Source of the DNA: Sorangium sp025924095
GTDB taxonomy: Bacteria > Myxococcota_A > Polyangia > Polyangiales > Polyangiaceae
Direction of reading: 5' to 3'
Assembly (NCBI RefSeq): GCF_051521505.1
Contig: NZ_CP150356.1
Span: 2,604,001-2,668,000, forward strand
Length of the DNA stretch: 64,000 nt
Positions 25,264 to 34,742 of the stretch are shown piece after piece. How positions within the stretch are numbered: the first letter of the stretch is position 1; each line of letters begins with the position of its first letter. The translations under genes were made by a program, and so were the position numbers. A model generated the notes under the pieces. The model worked only from the letters and a program-made list of their open reading frames with translations, ran no database searches and was not told the DNA's origin.

Positions 25264-26064
25264 ATGGTCAGCCTTGCGCTCGATTCAGCTGTCCTGGCCG
25301 AGACGTACGATCGCGTCAGCGATCGGCAGTTCAACCACGGGAAGCTGCTCATCGAAGATCTCCAGATATCCACGGGCGAGAGCGTCCTTGACGTCGGGTG
25401 CGGGACGGGTCGGCTCGGGGCACATGTCGCCGAGCTTGTCGGCCCCTCCGGTGAGGTGTCCGGGGTCGATCCGCTGCCGCTCCGCGTCGCGCTGGCGAAC
25501 GGGAAGCGCAGGCCGAACTTCAGCGCCAGCGTCGGCCAGGCCGAGGATCTCTCGCAGTTTGCCGCCGGGAGCTTCGATGTCGTCTTCCTGAACAGCGTGC
25601 TCCACTGGCTGCCCGAGAAGCTCGGCCCGCTGCGCGAGGCGCGCCGCGTGCTCAAGCGGGGAGGGCGCCTCGGCATCAGCTCGGCCGCCAGGGAGCGCCC
25701 GCACGACTTCGAACGGGTGCTCGCGGACGTGCTGTCCTCTCTCGGCGTGACCGGCACCGCGGAGGCGCTCGGCAGCACGCCCCACAAGGTGACCTCCGAC
25801 GATCTGAGGAGCACCTTGCTGCTTGCCGGCTTCGAGGACCCGGAGCTCCAGATCCGCTCCTTCACCGACCACTTCACGGACACGGACGACGTGATCGCGT
25901 TCTACCTCGCCAGCTCGTTTGGCAACTTCCTGTCCAACCTTGCTCCGGCGGACGCCGCGCGGGTGAAGCCGGCGCTCGCGGCCGAGCTCGAGCGCCGTCG
26001 CGCGCCGGAGGGGATCCGGCTGCAACGTCACCTGATCTTCACCGTCGCGCGCGCGGGCGGCTGA
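25264..26064 (+). CDS. Class I SAM-dependent methyltransferase
   Basis: The 266-residue protein has SAM motif I VLDVGCGTGRLG (41-52), the acidic post-motif (VSGVDPLP), and motif IV-like FDVVFLNSVLHWL with RRVLKRGGRLGISS. This is the UbiE/Coq5-like or arsenite-methyltransferase-like fold for small-molecule methylation; the substrate is unclear. Start ATG 25264 follows GGAG by seven bases; the upstream open frame to 25093 crosses a repeat and is rejected. It is probably a single-gene unit. Confidence 0.87.
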   Translation: MVSLALDSAVLAETYDRVSDRQFNHGKLLIEDLQISTGESVLDVGCGTGRLGAHVAELVGPSGEVSGVDPLPLRVALANGKRRPNFSASVGQAEDLSQFAAGSFDVVFLNSVLHWLPEKLGPLREARRVLKRGGRLGISSAARERPHDFERVLADVLSSLGVTGTAEALGSTPHKVTSDDLRSTLLLAGFEDPELQIRSFTDHFTDTDDVIAFYLASSFGNFLSNLAPADAARVKPALAAELERRRAPEGIRLQRHLIFTVARAGG

Positions 26065-26268
26065 GGCCGAGGAGCAGCGCGCGCTCACCGATCCGCACCG
26101 GCCGTCCCCGGTGCTCTATCGCGCGATCGGCGAGCCGTCCCCGAGGTCGCGCGCGCCGGTTGCGTGGCCGCTCGCCTCTGCGAGGATACGGCCCCGAGAG
26201 GGGCCGGGAGCTCGGCGGAGCGCCGTCGGGCGGCGCTGGTCGAGGAGAGCCGGCCTCCCGGAGGGCAG

Positions 26269-28194
26269 GTGAGCGAACGACTCGACGTTGAGGTGCTGGA
26301 CCGCCGCGAGGCGCTCGAGGCGCTGCGGGAGCCGTGGAGCGCGCTGTGGGAGCGCTGTCCGGCGGCGACGGCATTCCAGCGGCCGGAGTGGCTGATCCCG
26401 TGGTGTCGCGAGCTCGGGCCCGAAGAGGTGCTGGCCCTTGTCTTCCGGTCGGAGCAGGGGCTCGTCGGCATGGCGCCCCTCGCGATCCACCGCACCGGCG
26501 AGGAGCGGGTCGTCGCGCTGCTCGGCGCCGGGATCACCGACTACAACGACGTCCTGGCCGCGCCCGGGTACGAGCGCGCCGTCGCGGAGGCGGTGTTCGC
26601 CTGCCTCGACGAGCGCGCGGACGCCTGGGACGTCGCGGATCTCCACGACCTGCGCGGATCGTCGCCCCTGTTCGCGGCCGAGGCGCCCTCCGGCTGGTCG
26701 GACGAGGTCGAGAAGCTCGAGGCGTGTCCGAGGGTGACGATCCCGGAGGGCGCCGGGCCGGACGACCTGTTCTCGCCGGGGATGCGCGCGCGCGTCAGCC
26801 GCGCTCGGAAGCGGCTCGCGCGGGCCGGGGCCTTGCGCGTCGACGTGGCCGACGCGGCGAGCGTGGACGAGCTGCTCGACGCGCTGTTCGCGAACCACCG
26901 GGCGCGCTGGATCTCGCGCGGCGAGGGCGGCGTGCTGGACGAGGCGCTCCGGCCGTTCCACCGCGCCGTCGCGCGGGGGCTGTGCGCGCGGGGCGCGCTG
27001 CGGCTGTTCGGCCTGCGGCTCGACGGGCGGATCATCGCGTCGCTTTACGGGCTGTCCGAGCGGGGCGGGCTCGCGTCCTACATCACCGGCTTCGATCCGG
27101 AGCTCGCGTGGTACAGCCCGGGGCTCGTGATGCTCGCCAGCGCGATCGAGCACGCGGCGCGCGAGGGCGCGCGGACCGTGGACTTCCTCCGCGGGCGCGA
27201 GCCGTACAAGTACGAGTGGGGCGCCGTCGATCGCTGGACGTACCGCCGGCGGCTGCGGCACCGGGGCGCGCGCGAGGCCGGGCGGCCGGGCGGCCCGGAG
27301 GCCGGGCAGGGCGAGCTCGAGGGCGCGGTGAGGGCCGTGATGTCCGGCGAGGTGTCTTCGGAGGTCGGCCTGGTGCGGCTGCTCGGCGTCGCCGGGGACC
27401 TCGCGGCCGTGGCGCGGGCGATCGAGGCCGCGCGGCCGGCGGCGGGGGAGGGGGAGCCCGCGGCGCGCCTCGAGGCGCTGCGCCGCTGCCTGGACGAGCG
27501 GCGCGCCGCGTGCGCGACCGTGGCGGAGATGCTGGGCGCGCACCGGGACGCGGGCGTCGCCGGGGCGGACGCGCCGGCGCGCGCCGCGCGGCTGTTCGAC
27601 GAGCTCTGCGCCCGCTCGGAGGAGGCGAGCGTCGCGGCGTACTCGCTCGGCGATCCGGAGATCCTCGAGCGGGCGACGCGGGAGGTGGTCGAGCTCCTCG
27701 AGCGGTGGGGCGCGATCGGGGAGGGCCGCGCGATCCTCCAGATCGGCTGCGGGATCGGCCGCTTCGAGGCGGCGCTCGCGCCGCGGGTGCGCGAGGCGTG
27801 GGGGCTCGACGTCGCACCGCGGATGATCGAGGCCGCGCGGCGGCGCTGCGCGGGGCTGCCGAACGTCGTGCTGGCGGTCTCGTCGGGCGTCGACCTCGGC
27901 GACGTGCCGTCTGCCCGCTTCGATCTCGTGTACGCGGTCGACTCGTTCCCGTACCTCGTGGCGGCGGGCGCGGCGGTCGTGGATCGGCACGTCGCGGAGG
28001 CGCGTCGGGTGCTGCTGCCGGGCGGGGAGCTCGTCGTCCTGAGCTACTCGTACCGGGGCGACCCCGCCCGCGACGCGGCCGACGTCGCGCGGCTCGCGGC
28101 CCGCCACGGGTTCGACGTCCTGGTGAGCGGCGAGCGCGCGTTCTCGCTGTGGGACGGGCGGGCCTACCGGCTGCGGAGGCTCGAGCACCGCTGA
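26269..28194 (+). CDS. CelD/BioF2-like GNAT acyltransferase fused to a SAM methyltransferase
   Basis: From GTG 26269 (GGAGG just upstream) the product is about 641 residues. Residues 1 to about 345 resemble the CelD/BioF2-like FemAB-type acetyltransferase domain (AFQRPEWLIPWCREL, SRARKRLARAG, LFGLRLDGRIIASLYGL, VDFLRGREPYKYEWGA). A ~140-residue helical linker follows. Residues about 485-640 are a class I methyltransferase (ILQIGCGIGRFEAAL, DLVYAVDSFPYLV, RRVLLPGGELVVLSYSYR). CelD-like proteins act in exopolysaccharide, lipid or peptide acylation. The two activities on one chain may act on one product (inference). Confidence 0.8.
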   Translation: MSERLDVEVLDRREALEALREPWSALWERCPAATAFQRPEWLIPWCRELGPEEVLALVFRSEQGLVGMAPLAIHRTGEERVVALLGAGITDYNDVLAAPGYERAVAEAVFACLDERADAWDVADLHDLRGSSPLFAAEAPSGWSDEVEKLEACPRVTIPEGAGPDDLFSPGMRARVSRARKRLARAGALRVDVADAASVDELLDALFANHRARWISRGEGGVLDEALRPFHRAVARGLCARGALRLFGLRLDGRIIASLYGLSERGGLASYITGFDPELAWYSPGLVMLASAIEHAAREGARTVDFLRGREPYKYEWGAVDRWTYRRRLRHRGAREAGRPGGPEAGQGELEGAVRAVMSGEVSSEVGLVRLLGVAGDLAAVARAIEAARPAAGEGEPAARLEALRRCLDERRAACATVAEMLGAHRDAGVAGADAPARAARLFDELCARSEEASVAAYSLGDPEILERATREVVELLERWGAIGEGRAILQIGCGIGRFEAALAPRVREAWGLDVAPRMIEAARRRCAGLPNVVLAVSSGVDLGDVPSARFDLVYAVDSFPYLVAAGAAVVDRHVAEARRVLLPGGELVVLSYSYRGDPARDAADVARLAARHGFDVLVSGERAFSLWDGRAYRLRRLEHR

Positions 28195-28443
28195 CGACCT
28201 CTCGACGCCGACGCCATGCTTTCTCTGGAAGGGCGCGCTCGATCGGCAGGCCTGGTACCGCCTGATCCGACAGCAACGCGGCGCGCCGGGCCTCATCCAA
28301 CGTCGACGAAGCGCAGGTGGAGCGTCGTCTCGGCGGCAACGCCGGTCGACGCGCGGTCCGCCTGAACCGTCGAGGTGGCTCGTCGGCCGGGCGCGGCCGC
28401 TGCCGCGCTTCGATCCGCGCGGAGGCAGCCGGCCACAGGAGAG

Positions 28444-29187
28444 ATGAAGATGGAGGTGTCGTTGTCCAAGCGTACGACCGCGGAATTCCTCGGGACGTTC
28501 TGGCTCGTGCTCGGCGGTTGCGGCAGCGCCGTGCTGTCGGCCGCGGTTCCCGGGCTGGGGATCGGCTTCCTGGGCGTGGCGCTCGCGTTCGGGCTCGCCA
28601 TGTTGACGATGGGGTACGCGGTGGGTCACATCTCGGGCGCTCACTTCAACCCCGCCGTCACCCTCGGTCTGATGGTCGGCGGACGCTTCCCCGCGAGGGA
28701 TCTCCTGCCGTACATCCTCGCCCAGGTCGCCGGCGCCATCGTCGCCGCCGGGACCCTCTACGCCATCGCCAGCGGCGCCGCCGGGTTCTCCGTGAGCGCC
28801 GGCTTCGCCGCGAACGGCTACGGCGCGCACTCGCCCGGCGGATACTCGCTCATGGCGAGCCTCGTGGCCGAGATCGTGCTCACCTTCGGCTTCGTGATGG
28901 TGGTCCTCGGCGCGACCGATCTCCGCGCCCCGATCGGGTTCTGGCCGATCGCCATCGGCCTCGCGCTCACGCTCGTTCACCTGATCGGGATCCCGGTCAC
29001 GAACGTCTCGGTGAACCCGGCGCGCTCGACCGGTCCTGCCCTGTTCGTCGGCGGGTGGGCGCTGGCGCAGCTCTGGCTGTTCTGGCTGGCCCCGCTCGCC
29101 GGCGGCGCGCTCGCGGGGGCGCTCTATCCGTTGCTCGTGGGCGCGAGGCCGGCCCGCGCCGCCGTCGCGCCGCGCCCGACGATCTGA
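28444..29187 (+). CDS. aqpZ: Aquaporin Z-type water channel
   Basis: The 247-residue protein has six membrane helices and two half-helices with NPA motifs at 69-71 and 191-193. The selectivity filter reads Phe49, His179, Thr186 and Arg194, the F-H-T-R set of water-specific AqpZ rather than glycerol channels. Start ATG 28444 follows AGGAGAG; the extension to 28375 is unnecessary. It overlaps the convergent TauE/SafE gene by 64 bases at the 3' ends. Confidence 0.95.
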   Translation: MKMEVSLSKRTTAEFLGTFWLVLGGCGSAVLSAAVPGLGIGFLGVALAFGLAMLTMGYAVGHISGAHFNPAVTLGLMVGGRFPARDLLPYILAQVAGAIVAAGTLYAIASGAAGFSVSAGFAANGYGAHSPGGYSLMASLVAEIVLTFGFVMVVLGATDLRAPIGFWPIAIGLALTLVHLIGIPVTNVSVNPARSTGPALFVGGWALAQLWLFWLAPLAGGALAGALYPLLVGARPARAAVAPRPTI

Positions 29188-30017
29188 GCAGGGGATGTCG
29201 GGGAGGCCGGGCGGGAGAGCTCGGTCGGCGGGCCGAACCGGTCCCAGCCGAGCTTGGCCGTGAGCACGAGCCCGAGCACGACAACGAACCACCGCACCTT
29301 CCTCGGCTCGATGCGCCGCGCGACCGAGGCGCCGGCCAGCGAGCCGACCACCGCCGCCGCCATCATGATCGGCGTGGCGACCCGGTCGACCGCGCCCGCG
29401 AACAGGAACGCGATCGCGGCCACCCCGTTGATCAGGGTCGCGAGCACGGTCTTGATCGCGTTCATCCGGTGGATGTCCACGTTGCCCGCGAACGACGAGA
29501 GCAGCGCCAGCATCATGATGCCGATGCCCGCGCCGAAGTAGCCGCCGTAGACGCTCACGAGGAACTGGAGCAGGAACACGAGCCACGGCCGCGAGGGCAG
29601 GGCGAAGTCTTCCCCCGCGCCCGCGCCGCCGTCCTTCGCCGAGGGCCTCGCCGGGCGCAGGTTCTGCCAGAGCAGGAGCAGCGTCGCGACGAGCACGAGC
29701 CCGGGCACCGCGGCGTCGAACACGCGCTGCGGCGTCACGAGCAGGAGCGCCGAGCCCACGATGCCGCCGAGCAGCGACGGCAGGAAGAGGACGCCGAGGA
29801 CCCGGTAATCCCGGGTGAGCTCGCGGCGGTACGCCCACGCCGACGCGAGCGACGCGGGCGTGAGCGCCACGGCGTTCGTCGCGTTCGCGGAGAGCGGCGA
29901 GAGCCCCGCCGCGATCGCCGCGGGGAACGACACGAGCGTGCCGCCCCCGGCCACCGCGTTGATGACGCCGGCCACGGCGGCGCCGCCGGCGAGGAGCGCG
30001 GCTCTCGTCAGATCCAC
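29124..30017 (-). CDS. TauE/SafE-family anion exporter
   Basis: The 297-residue membrane protein has two sets of four helices with the family motif GGGTLVSFPAAIAAGLSPLSANATNAVAL near the start (residues about 24-52; key residues Gly-Gly-Gly-Thr and Asn-Ala-Thr-Asn) and the second-repeat GGYFGAGIGIMMLALL / HRMNAIKTVLATLINGVAA. This family exports sulfite, sulfoacetate or other organic anions across the cytoplasmic membrane. The Ala/Pro-rich C-terminal ~35 residues extend antisense into the aquaporin gene. Confidence 0.88.
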   Translation of the reverse strand: MDLTRAALLAGGAAVAGVINAVAGGGTLVSFPAAIAAGLSPLSANATNAVALTPASLASAWAYRRELTRDYRVLGVLFLPSLLGGIVGSALLLVTPQRVFDAAVPGLVLVATLLLLWQNLRPARPSAKDGGAGAGEDFALPSRPWLVFLLQFLVSVYGGYFGAGIGIMMLALLSSFAGNVDIHRMNAIKTVLATLINGVAAIAFLFAGAVDRVATPIMMAAAVVGSLAGASVARRIEPRKVRWFVVVLGLVLTAKLGWDRFGPPTELSRPASPTSPAQIVGRGATAARAGLAPTSNG

Positions 30018-30135
30018 GTCGCGACATGGCTCGAGCCCGGCCGCGCTGTCAACCTCGGCCCCGAGCTCCTAGGATGGCGCTGCCGCCGATCACGGCGGTC
30101 GTTTGTCCTTGGAAATCCGAGGAAATCCGAGCGCC

Positions 30136-32187
30136 ATGACGCGATCCCTTTCGTTCCTCCACGTTGCTTTGCTCTCCGCGCTGTCGCATGTCGCCCTGCC
30201 TCCGGGCGCCGCCGCCGCCGGCGAGGGGCCGCCGGAGCGCGCGCTCGTCTGGGTGGCCGATGACGGCACGCGCGTCCGTCGCGAGGACGTCGGTCTGCCG
30301 CTCTCGCGCGGCGAAGGAAACGCGCTCTTCCGGCCCGGCGAGCCGGTCCGGCTCGGCGCGCTCCGCGCCGAGGTCGTCGCCTTCCAGGTGATCGTCGAGG
30401 CGGGCGCCGAGCCCGTGCGCGGCGTCACGGTCGAGCTCTCCGGGCTCGCCCCCGCGGCCGGCGCGGGCGCGCCCTCCAAGGCGCCGGCGGCGCCTGCGCA
30501 GGCGATCTCGATCGATCGCTTCGTCGAGCACTACGTCGAGATCAAGCACCGCTCGCGCAACGACCAGAGACCCATGGAGTCGCTCGGGTGGAGCCCGGCG
30601 GCGCGGCCGCCGGACGACAGGCACCTCGGGTTCCTCCCCGACGCCCTCATCCCCATCGAGCTCGCGCCGCCCTGGGCGCCGTACCCGCTCGAGGTGGCCG
30701 CTCGCGAGACCCGGGCCGTCTGGATCGACCTCCACGTCCCCGAGGGCGCCGTCCCCGGCCTTCACGACGGCAAGGTGGTGGTGAGCTCGGCCTCGCACGG
30801 CGAGCTCGCGTCGCTCGATCTGAGGCTCGATGTCGCGTCGGCGACGCTGCCGTACGGCCCGGTCGACTTCATCGCGTTCTACGAGCCCGGCCGCGTCGCC
30901 GAGCGGGTCGGCGACGGGCCTGCCGTCGAGCAGCAGCTCTGGCAGCTGCTCCACGAGCACCACGTCGACGGCTTCGCGTCGGTCCGGAGCCCCGCCGAGG
31001 TGGAGCGCCTGCGCGCGGCCATCGACGGCTCGCTCTACACCAGGGAGCGCGGCTACCGGGGGCCGGGCCAGGGCGTCCCGCCCGCCGCGGTGGCGCTCGG
31101 CGCCTACGGCGGCTTCGGTGACCCGACCGAAGAGGCGCTCCGCCGCGTCGAGGCCGTCGCGGAGCTCCTCCCGCCGGCGGTCGACGACGTGATGCTGTAC
31201 GCGGTCGACGAGCAGTGCGAGAGCCCCCGCGGGCCCGGGTGGCGCCGGCTCGTCCGCGGCTCGCGCCTGTCGTCGCGCATCCTCGTGGGGCACTCGTGCG
31301 GCAACGTTCACCCGGTGGAGCAGGACGTCGACCTCGTGCTCACGCCAGCCAACCGCTTCGACTCCGCGTGGGCGCGGGCCGCGCACGAGACCGGCAAGCG
31401 GCTCTGGGTCTACAACGGCGCGCTGCCGCGGGCCGGCTCCTTCATGATCGACGCGCCGCTCACCGGGCTCATGGCCGACGGCTGGATCGCGGCGACGCAC
31501 GAGGTCGGCCGCTGGTTCCTGTGGGAGACGGCGTTCTGGCACGACGGCAACCGCGGCGGGAAGGGCCCTGTCGACCCGTTCACGGTCGCCGAGAACTTCC
31601 ACAACCGGGACGGCGACGCCTGCCTCGGCGACGGCATGCTGCTCTATCCCGGCACGCAGCGGGGGAGGTTCGCCTCCCGCTCCGCCGGCTTCGCCGGCGT
31701 ATTCCCCTCGATGCGCCTGAAGACCCTTCGCCGCGGGATCCAGGACGCCGGCTACATCGCGCTGGCCAGGTCGGCGTCGCCCGGCGCGGCGGACGCGATC
31801 GTGAAGGAGGTGATCCCGGCCGCGCTCGACGAGACGCTCGACACCTCGCCCACCGCGTGGAGCAGCGAGGGCGCCCCGTTCTTCGAGGCCCGCGCCGCGC
31901 TGCGCGCCCTGATCCCGGCGGACGCCTCGCTCGACGCCGCCGGCGTCCGCCGCGCGCTCGCCGATGCGGCCGCGGCGCGGCGCGCGCTCGTCCCGCGCGC
32001 GGGGTCACAGGGCGCGGGCGACGAGCCGCCGGCGGGGGGCCCGGGGCAGACCGCCCCGGGGCCGCTGCGCCGCTTTCGCGCGACGGGCCTGCTCCTCGCC
32101 GCCCTCGCCCTCGGCGCCGCGGCGCTCGCGCTGGCCATCGCGCTCTACCGCCGGGGGAGGCCGGGGCGCGGGGCCGGGCGGCGTTGA
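30136..32187 (+). CDS. DUF4091 (GH123-like) surface protein
   Basis: The protein (about 683 residues from ATG 30136; an ATG at 30103 is possible) has a signal peptide ending near PGAAAAG and finishes with a membrane helix followed by basic RRGRPGRGAGRR, so it is likely anchored at the surface. The C-terminal half matches DUF4091 proteins: KRLWVYNGALPRAGSFMID, EVGRWFLWETAFW, NFHNRDGDACLGDGMLLYPG and MRLKTLRRGIQDAGYI. The family is related to glycoside hydrolases of the GH123 type; substrate is not evident. Downstream is an ABC exporter 47 bases away, possibly co-transcribed. Confidence 0.82.
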   Translation: MTRSLSFLHVALLSALSHVALPPGAAAAGEGPPERALVWVADDGTRVRREDVGLPLSRGEGNALFRPGEPVRLGALRAEVVAFQVIVEAGAEPVRGVTVELSGLAPAAGAGAPSKAPAAPAQAISIDRFVEHYVEIKHRSRNDQRPMESLGWSPAARPPDDRHLGFLPDALIPIELAPPWAPYPLEVAARETRAVWIDLHVPEGAVPGLHDGKVVVSSASHGELASLDLRLDVASATLPYGPVDFIAFYEPGRVAERVGDGPAVEQQLWQLLHEHHVDGFASVRSPAEVERLRAAIDGSLYTRERGYRGPGQGVPPAAVALGAYGGFGDPTEEALRRVEAVAELLPPAVDDVMLYAVDEQCESPRGPGWRRLVRGSRLSSRILVGHSCGNVHPVEQDVDLVLTPANRFDSAWARAAHETGKRLWVYNGALPRAGSFMIDAPLTGLMADGWIAATHEVGRWFLWETAFWHDGNRGGKGPVDPFTVAENFHNRDGDACLGDGMLLYPGTQRGRFASRSAGFAGVFPSMRLKTLRRGIQDAGYIALARSASPGAADAIVKEVIPAALDETLDTSPTAWSSEGAPFFEARAALRALIPADASLDAAGVRRALADAAAARRALVPRAGSQGAGDEPPAGGPGQTAPGPLRRFRATGLLLAALALGAAALALAIALYRRGRPGRGAGRR

Positions 32188-32234
32188 CCCGCGGGACGGC
32201 CGCCTCCGCGCCGCCTGCTACGCTCGCGCCCCCC

Positions 32235-34016
32235 ATGCAGATCCCACGCAGCGGCGCCCGCCCCGGCCGAGCGCACCTCCGACGTCTCCTCCGCCTTGCC
32301 CGCCCCGAGCTCGGCAGGCTCGCGCTCGGCACCCTGTTCCTTGGCGTCGGCAGCGGCATCAGCCTCCTGCTCCCCCAGGCGATCCGGAAGATCATCGACG
32401 ACGCGCTCGGCCCCGGCTCCGGCGTCGAGGTGATCGACGACGCGGCGCTCTGGCTCGCGCTCCTCATCGTCGTCCAGGCCGCCGCCGTCGCGCTGCGGTA
32501 CGTCCTCTTCTCGACCGCCGGCGAGCGCGTCGTGGCCCGGCTGCGCGCGCAGCTCTTCGAGCACCTCCTCCGGCAGGAGGTGGCGTTCTTCGACGACCAC
32601 AGGACAGGCGAGCTGACGAACCGCCTCGCGTCGGACACCACGGTCCTCCAGAGCGCCGTCAGCGTGAACGTGTCGATGGCCCTGCGCTTCGCCGCCTCCG
32701 TGATCGGCGGCGTCGGGTTCCTCTTCTACACATCCCCCCGGCTCACCCTCCTGATGCTCGCCGTGGTGCCCCTCGTGGCGCTGGGCTCGGTGGCCTACGG
32801 CCGCCGCGTCCGCCGGCTCTCCCGCAGCGTCCAGGACGCGCTCGCCCGCGCCAGCGAGGTCGCCGAGGAGGCGCTCTCGGGCATCCGCACCGTCCGGGCC
32901 TTCGCCGCCGAGAAGCACGAGGCGGAGCGCTACTCCGGCCGGGTCGCCGAGTCGTTCGACCTCGCCCGGCGGCGCATCCGCGCTTCGGGGAGCTTCATGG
33001 GCGTGGTCACGTTCGCCGGCTACAGCGCCATCGCCCTCGTGCTCTGGTACGGCGGCCACCTCGTCGTCGCCGGGCGCATGACGCTCGGCGGGCTCACCTC
33101 GTTCCTCGTCTACACGATCGTCGTCGCCTTCGCGCTCGGCGGCCTCAGCGAGCTCTGGGCCGACTTCATGAAGGCCACCGGCGCCGCCGAGCGCATCTTC
33201 GACCTCCTCGACCGCGAGCCGGCGATGGCGGACGCCGGCGGCGCCCAGCCCGGCGCCGTGGAGGGGCGCCTCGAGCTCCAGCGCGTGCGGTTCAGCTACC
33301 CGACGCGGAAGGATGTCCCGGTGCTCAAGGGCATCGACATCTCCGTTCGTCCCGGAGAGGCCATTGCCCTGGTCGGGCCGTCCGGGGCGGGCAAATCCAC
33401 GATCGCCTCGCTGCTCCTGCGGCTCTACGACCCTGACGAGGGCCGTATTCTCCTCGACGGGCGCGACCTCCGCGAGCTCTCGCCGACCTGGCTCCGCCGG
33501 CAGATTGGCATTGTCGCGCAGGAGCCTCTGCTCTTCGCAGCGAGCGTGGCCGACAACATCCGTTATGGACGGGAGGGCGCCTCGGACGCGGAGGTCGAGG
33601 CGGCGGCGCGCGCGGCGAACGCGCACGATTTCATCCTGCGGTTCCCGGCGGGGTATCGCACGCTCGTCGGCGAGCGCGGGGTGCAGCTGTCCGGCGGGCA
33701 GAAGCAGCGCGTGGCGATCGCCCGCGCGATGCTCAAGGACCCTCGGCTGCTCGTGCTCGACGAGGCGACGAGCGCGCTCGACGCCGAGAGCGAGCACCTC
33801 GTGAAGGGGGCGCTCGACGCGCTGATGAAGGGGCGAACGACGTTGATCATCGCTCACCGGCTCTCGACGGTGATGGGCGCCGACCGCGTGCTCGTGATGG
33901 ATGGGGGTACGATCGTGCAGAGCGGGGCGCACGCGGCGCTCATCGCCCAGGACGGTCTCTATCGCCGGCTTGTCGAGCGGCAGTTCGTGAGCGCTCAGCT
34001 CACGACGACTGCATGA
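32235..34016 (+). CDS. ABC exporter half-transporter (MsbA/BmrA/TAP-like)
   Basis: The 593-residue protein starts ATG 32235 (MQIPRSGARPGRAHLRR). An N-terminal six-helix domain (about 20-320) is followed by the ATPase: Walker A GPSGAGKST (Gly381-Thr389, Lys387), Q-loop VAQEPLLF, signature LSGGQKQRVAIARA, Walker B LLVLDEATSALD, H-loop IIAHRLS. It should work as a homodimer exporting lipid, peptide or drug. The upstream open frame is out of the DUF4091 gene's phase and is not part of the protein. Its 3' end overlaps the convergent small gene by 17 bases. Confidence 0.94.
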   Translation: MQIPRSGARPGRAHLRRLLRLARPELGRLALGTLFLGVGSGISLLLPQAIRKIIDDALGPGSGVEVIDDAALWLALLIVVQAAAVALRYVLFSTAGERVVARLRAQLFEHLLRQEVAFFDDHRTGELTNRLASDTTVLQSAVSVNVSMALRFAASVIGGVGFLFYTSPRLTLLMLAVVPLVALGSVAYGRRVRRLSRSVQDALARASEVAEEALSGIRTVRAFAAEKHEAERYSGRVAESFDLARRRIRASGSFMGVVTFAGYSAIALVLWYGGHLVVAGRMTLGGLTSFLVYTIVVAFALGGLSELWADFMKATGAAERIFDLLDREPAMADAGGAQPGAVEGRLELQRVRFSYPTRKDVPVLKGIDISVRPGEAIALVGPSGAGKSTIASLLLRLYDPDEGRILLDGRDLRELSPTWLRRQIGIVAQEPLLFAASVADNIRYGREGASDAEVEAAARAANAHDFILRFPAGYRTLVGERGVQLSGGQKQRVAIARAMLKDPRLLVLDEATSALDAESEHLVKGALDALMKGRTTLIIAHRLSTVMGADRVLVMDGGTIVQSGAHAALIAQDGLYRRLVERQFVSAQLTTTA

Positions 34017-34428
34017 TGAGCTGCTGCGTCGCCCGGCGCTCGCCCACGATGGAGACGGCCGTCTCCGAGGCGAGCCCCGCCGCGCTCTGCGACGTGCGGC
34101 GGAGCGTGCCGAGCAGCGCGTGCCAGCCATGCTGGCTGTTCGTGAGGGCGCGCGCGCTGATGCCGTCCATGCGGACGAGCGTCTTGCGCGCGATCCGGAA
34201 CATGCCGCTGTGGATGCCCTCCATCAGGTCGAGCGTGGCGCCGAGCCGCTCCTGGGTCTCGACGCGCACGTCATCGAGGAGGCCGAACCCCGCGCGCACG
34301 ACCTCTTCGGCGACGCCGAGGCTGCCGTCAACCCACGTGTAGATCAGGCCCTCTCGCGGGTTGCTGAGCTGCGCGCGATCAGAACCGTGGCTGCCGGCGG
34401 CGATCTTGCCGGAGATGCTCTCGTCCAT
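34000..34428 (-). CDS. Hypothetical helical protein (phasin-like appearance)
   Basis: The 142-residue protein has a good ribosome site (AAGGAAGGGGG before ATG 34428). It is predicted helical and amphipathic: WVDGSLGVAEEVVRAGFGLLDDVRVETQERLGATLDL (about 32-68) and GMFRIARKTLVRMDGISAR. The organisation resembles small phasin- or granule-associated proteins, but no diagnostic motif is visible. Function unknown. Confidence 0.6.
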   Translation of the reverse strand: MDESISGKIAAGSHGSDRAQLSNPREGLIYTWVDGSLGVAEEVVRAGFGLLDDVRVETQERLGATLDLMEGIHSGMFRIARKTLVRMDGISARALTNSQHGWHALLGTLRRTSQSAAGLASETAVSIVGERRATQQLIMQSS

Positions 34429-34742
34429 ATCGAGCCCCCTTCCTTAAAACGGTAGTTGGCAGGCTGCTCGCCTGCGTGCGAACTCACTATCAACAACCGA
34501 TGTCTCGGATGGGTTATCACAGGGCAACAAAGGTGTGAACTCTTTCTTTTGTCATCGCCTCCCTTTCGACGGCGCCGCGCGGAGATGAGCCCTGGGCGGG
34601 CCCTCCCAGACGTCCTGATGAGTCCCGCGATACTTCAATGAAAACGTGCGATAAGCGGCCATCGCGTCGGTGGCGTAAGCTAGCGGCCACGGGAAGATCC
34701 TTAGTCCTTGGCAGGCGCGTCCCGGCTAGCTAGGGTCTCGCG
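34429..34742. other. Intergenic region, 314 bases
   Basis: It must hold promoters for the minus-strand helical protein and the plus-strand lipoprotein. A relatively AT-rich portion (34485-34560) includes CATCGCC and CTTTCTTTTGTCATC. I see no tRNA-like or other RNA gene, and short open frames such as 34456-34641 lack support. Confidence 0.4.

Noticed and set aside
26116..30027. Very long open frame on the minus strand (over 1,300 codons)
   Set aside because: It lies opposite four well-supported plus-strand or opposite-phase genes, is Arg/Ala/Gly-rich with no domain, and follows from GC-rich third positions.
34456..34641. Small plus-strand open frame of 61 codons
   Set aside because: No ribosome site or recognisable protein features; lies in a promoter interval.
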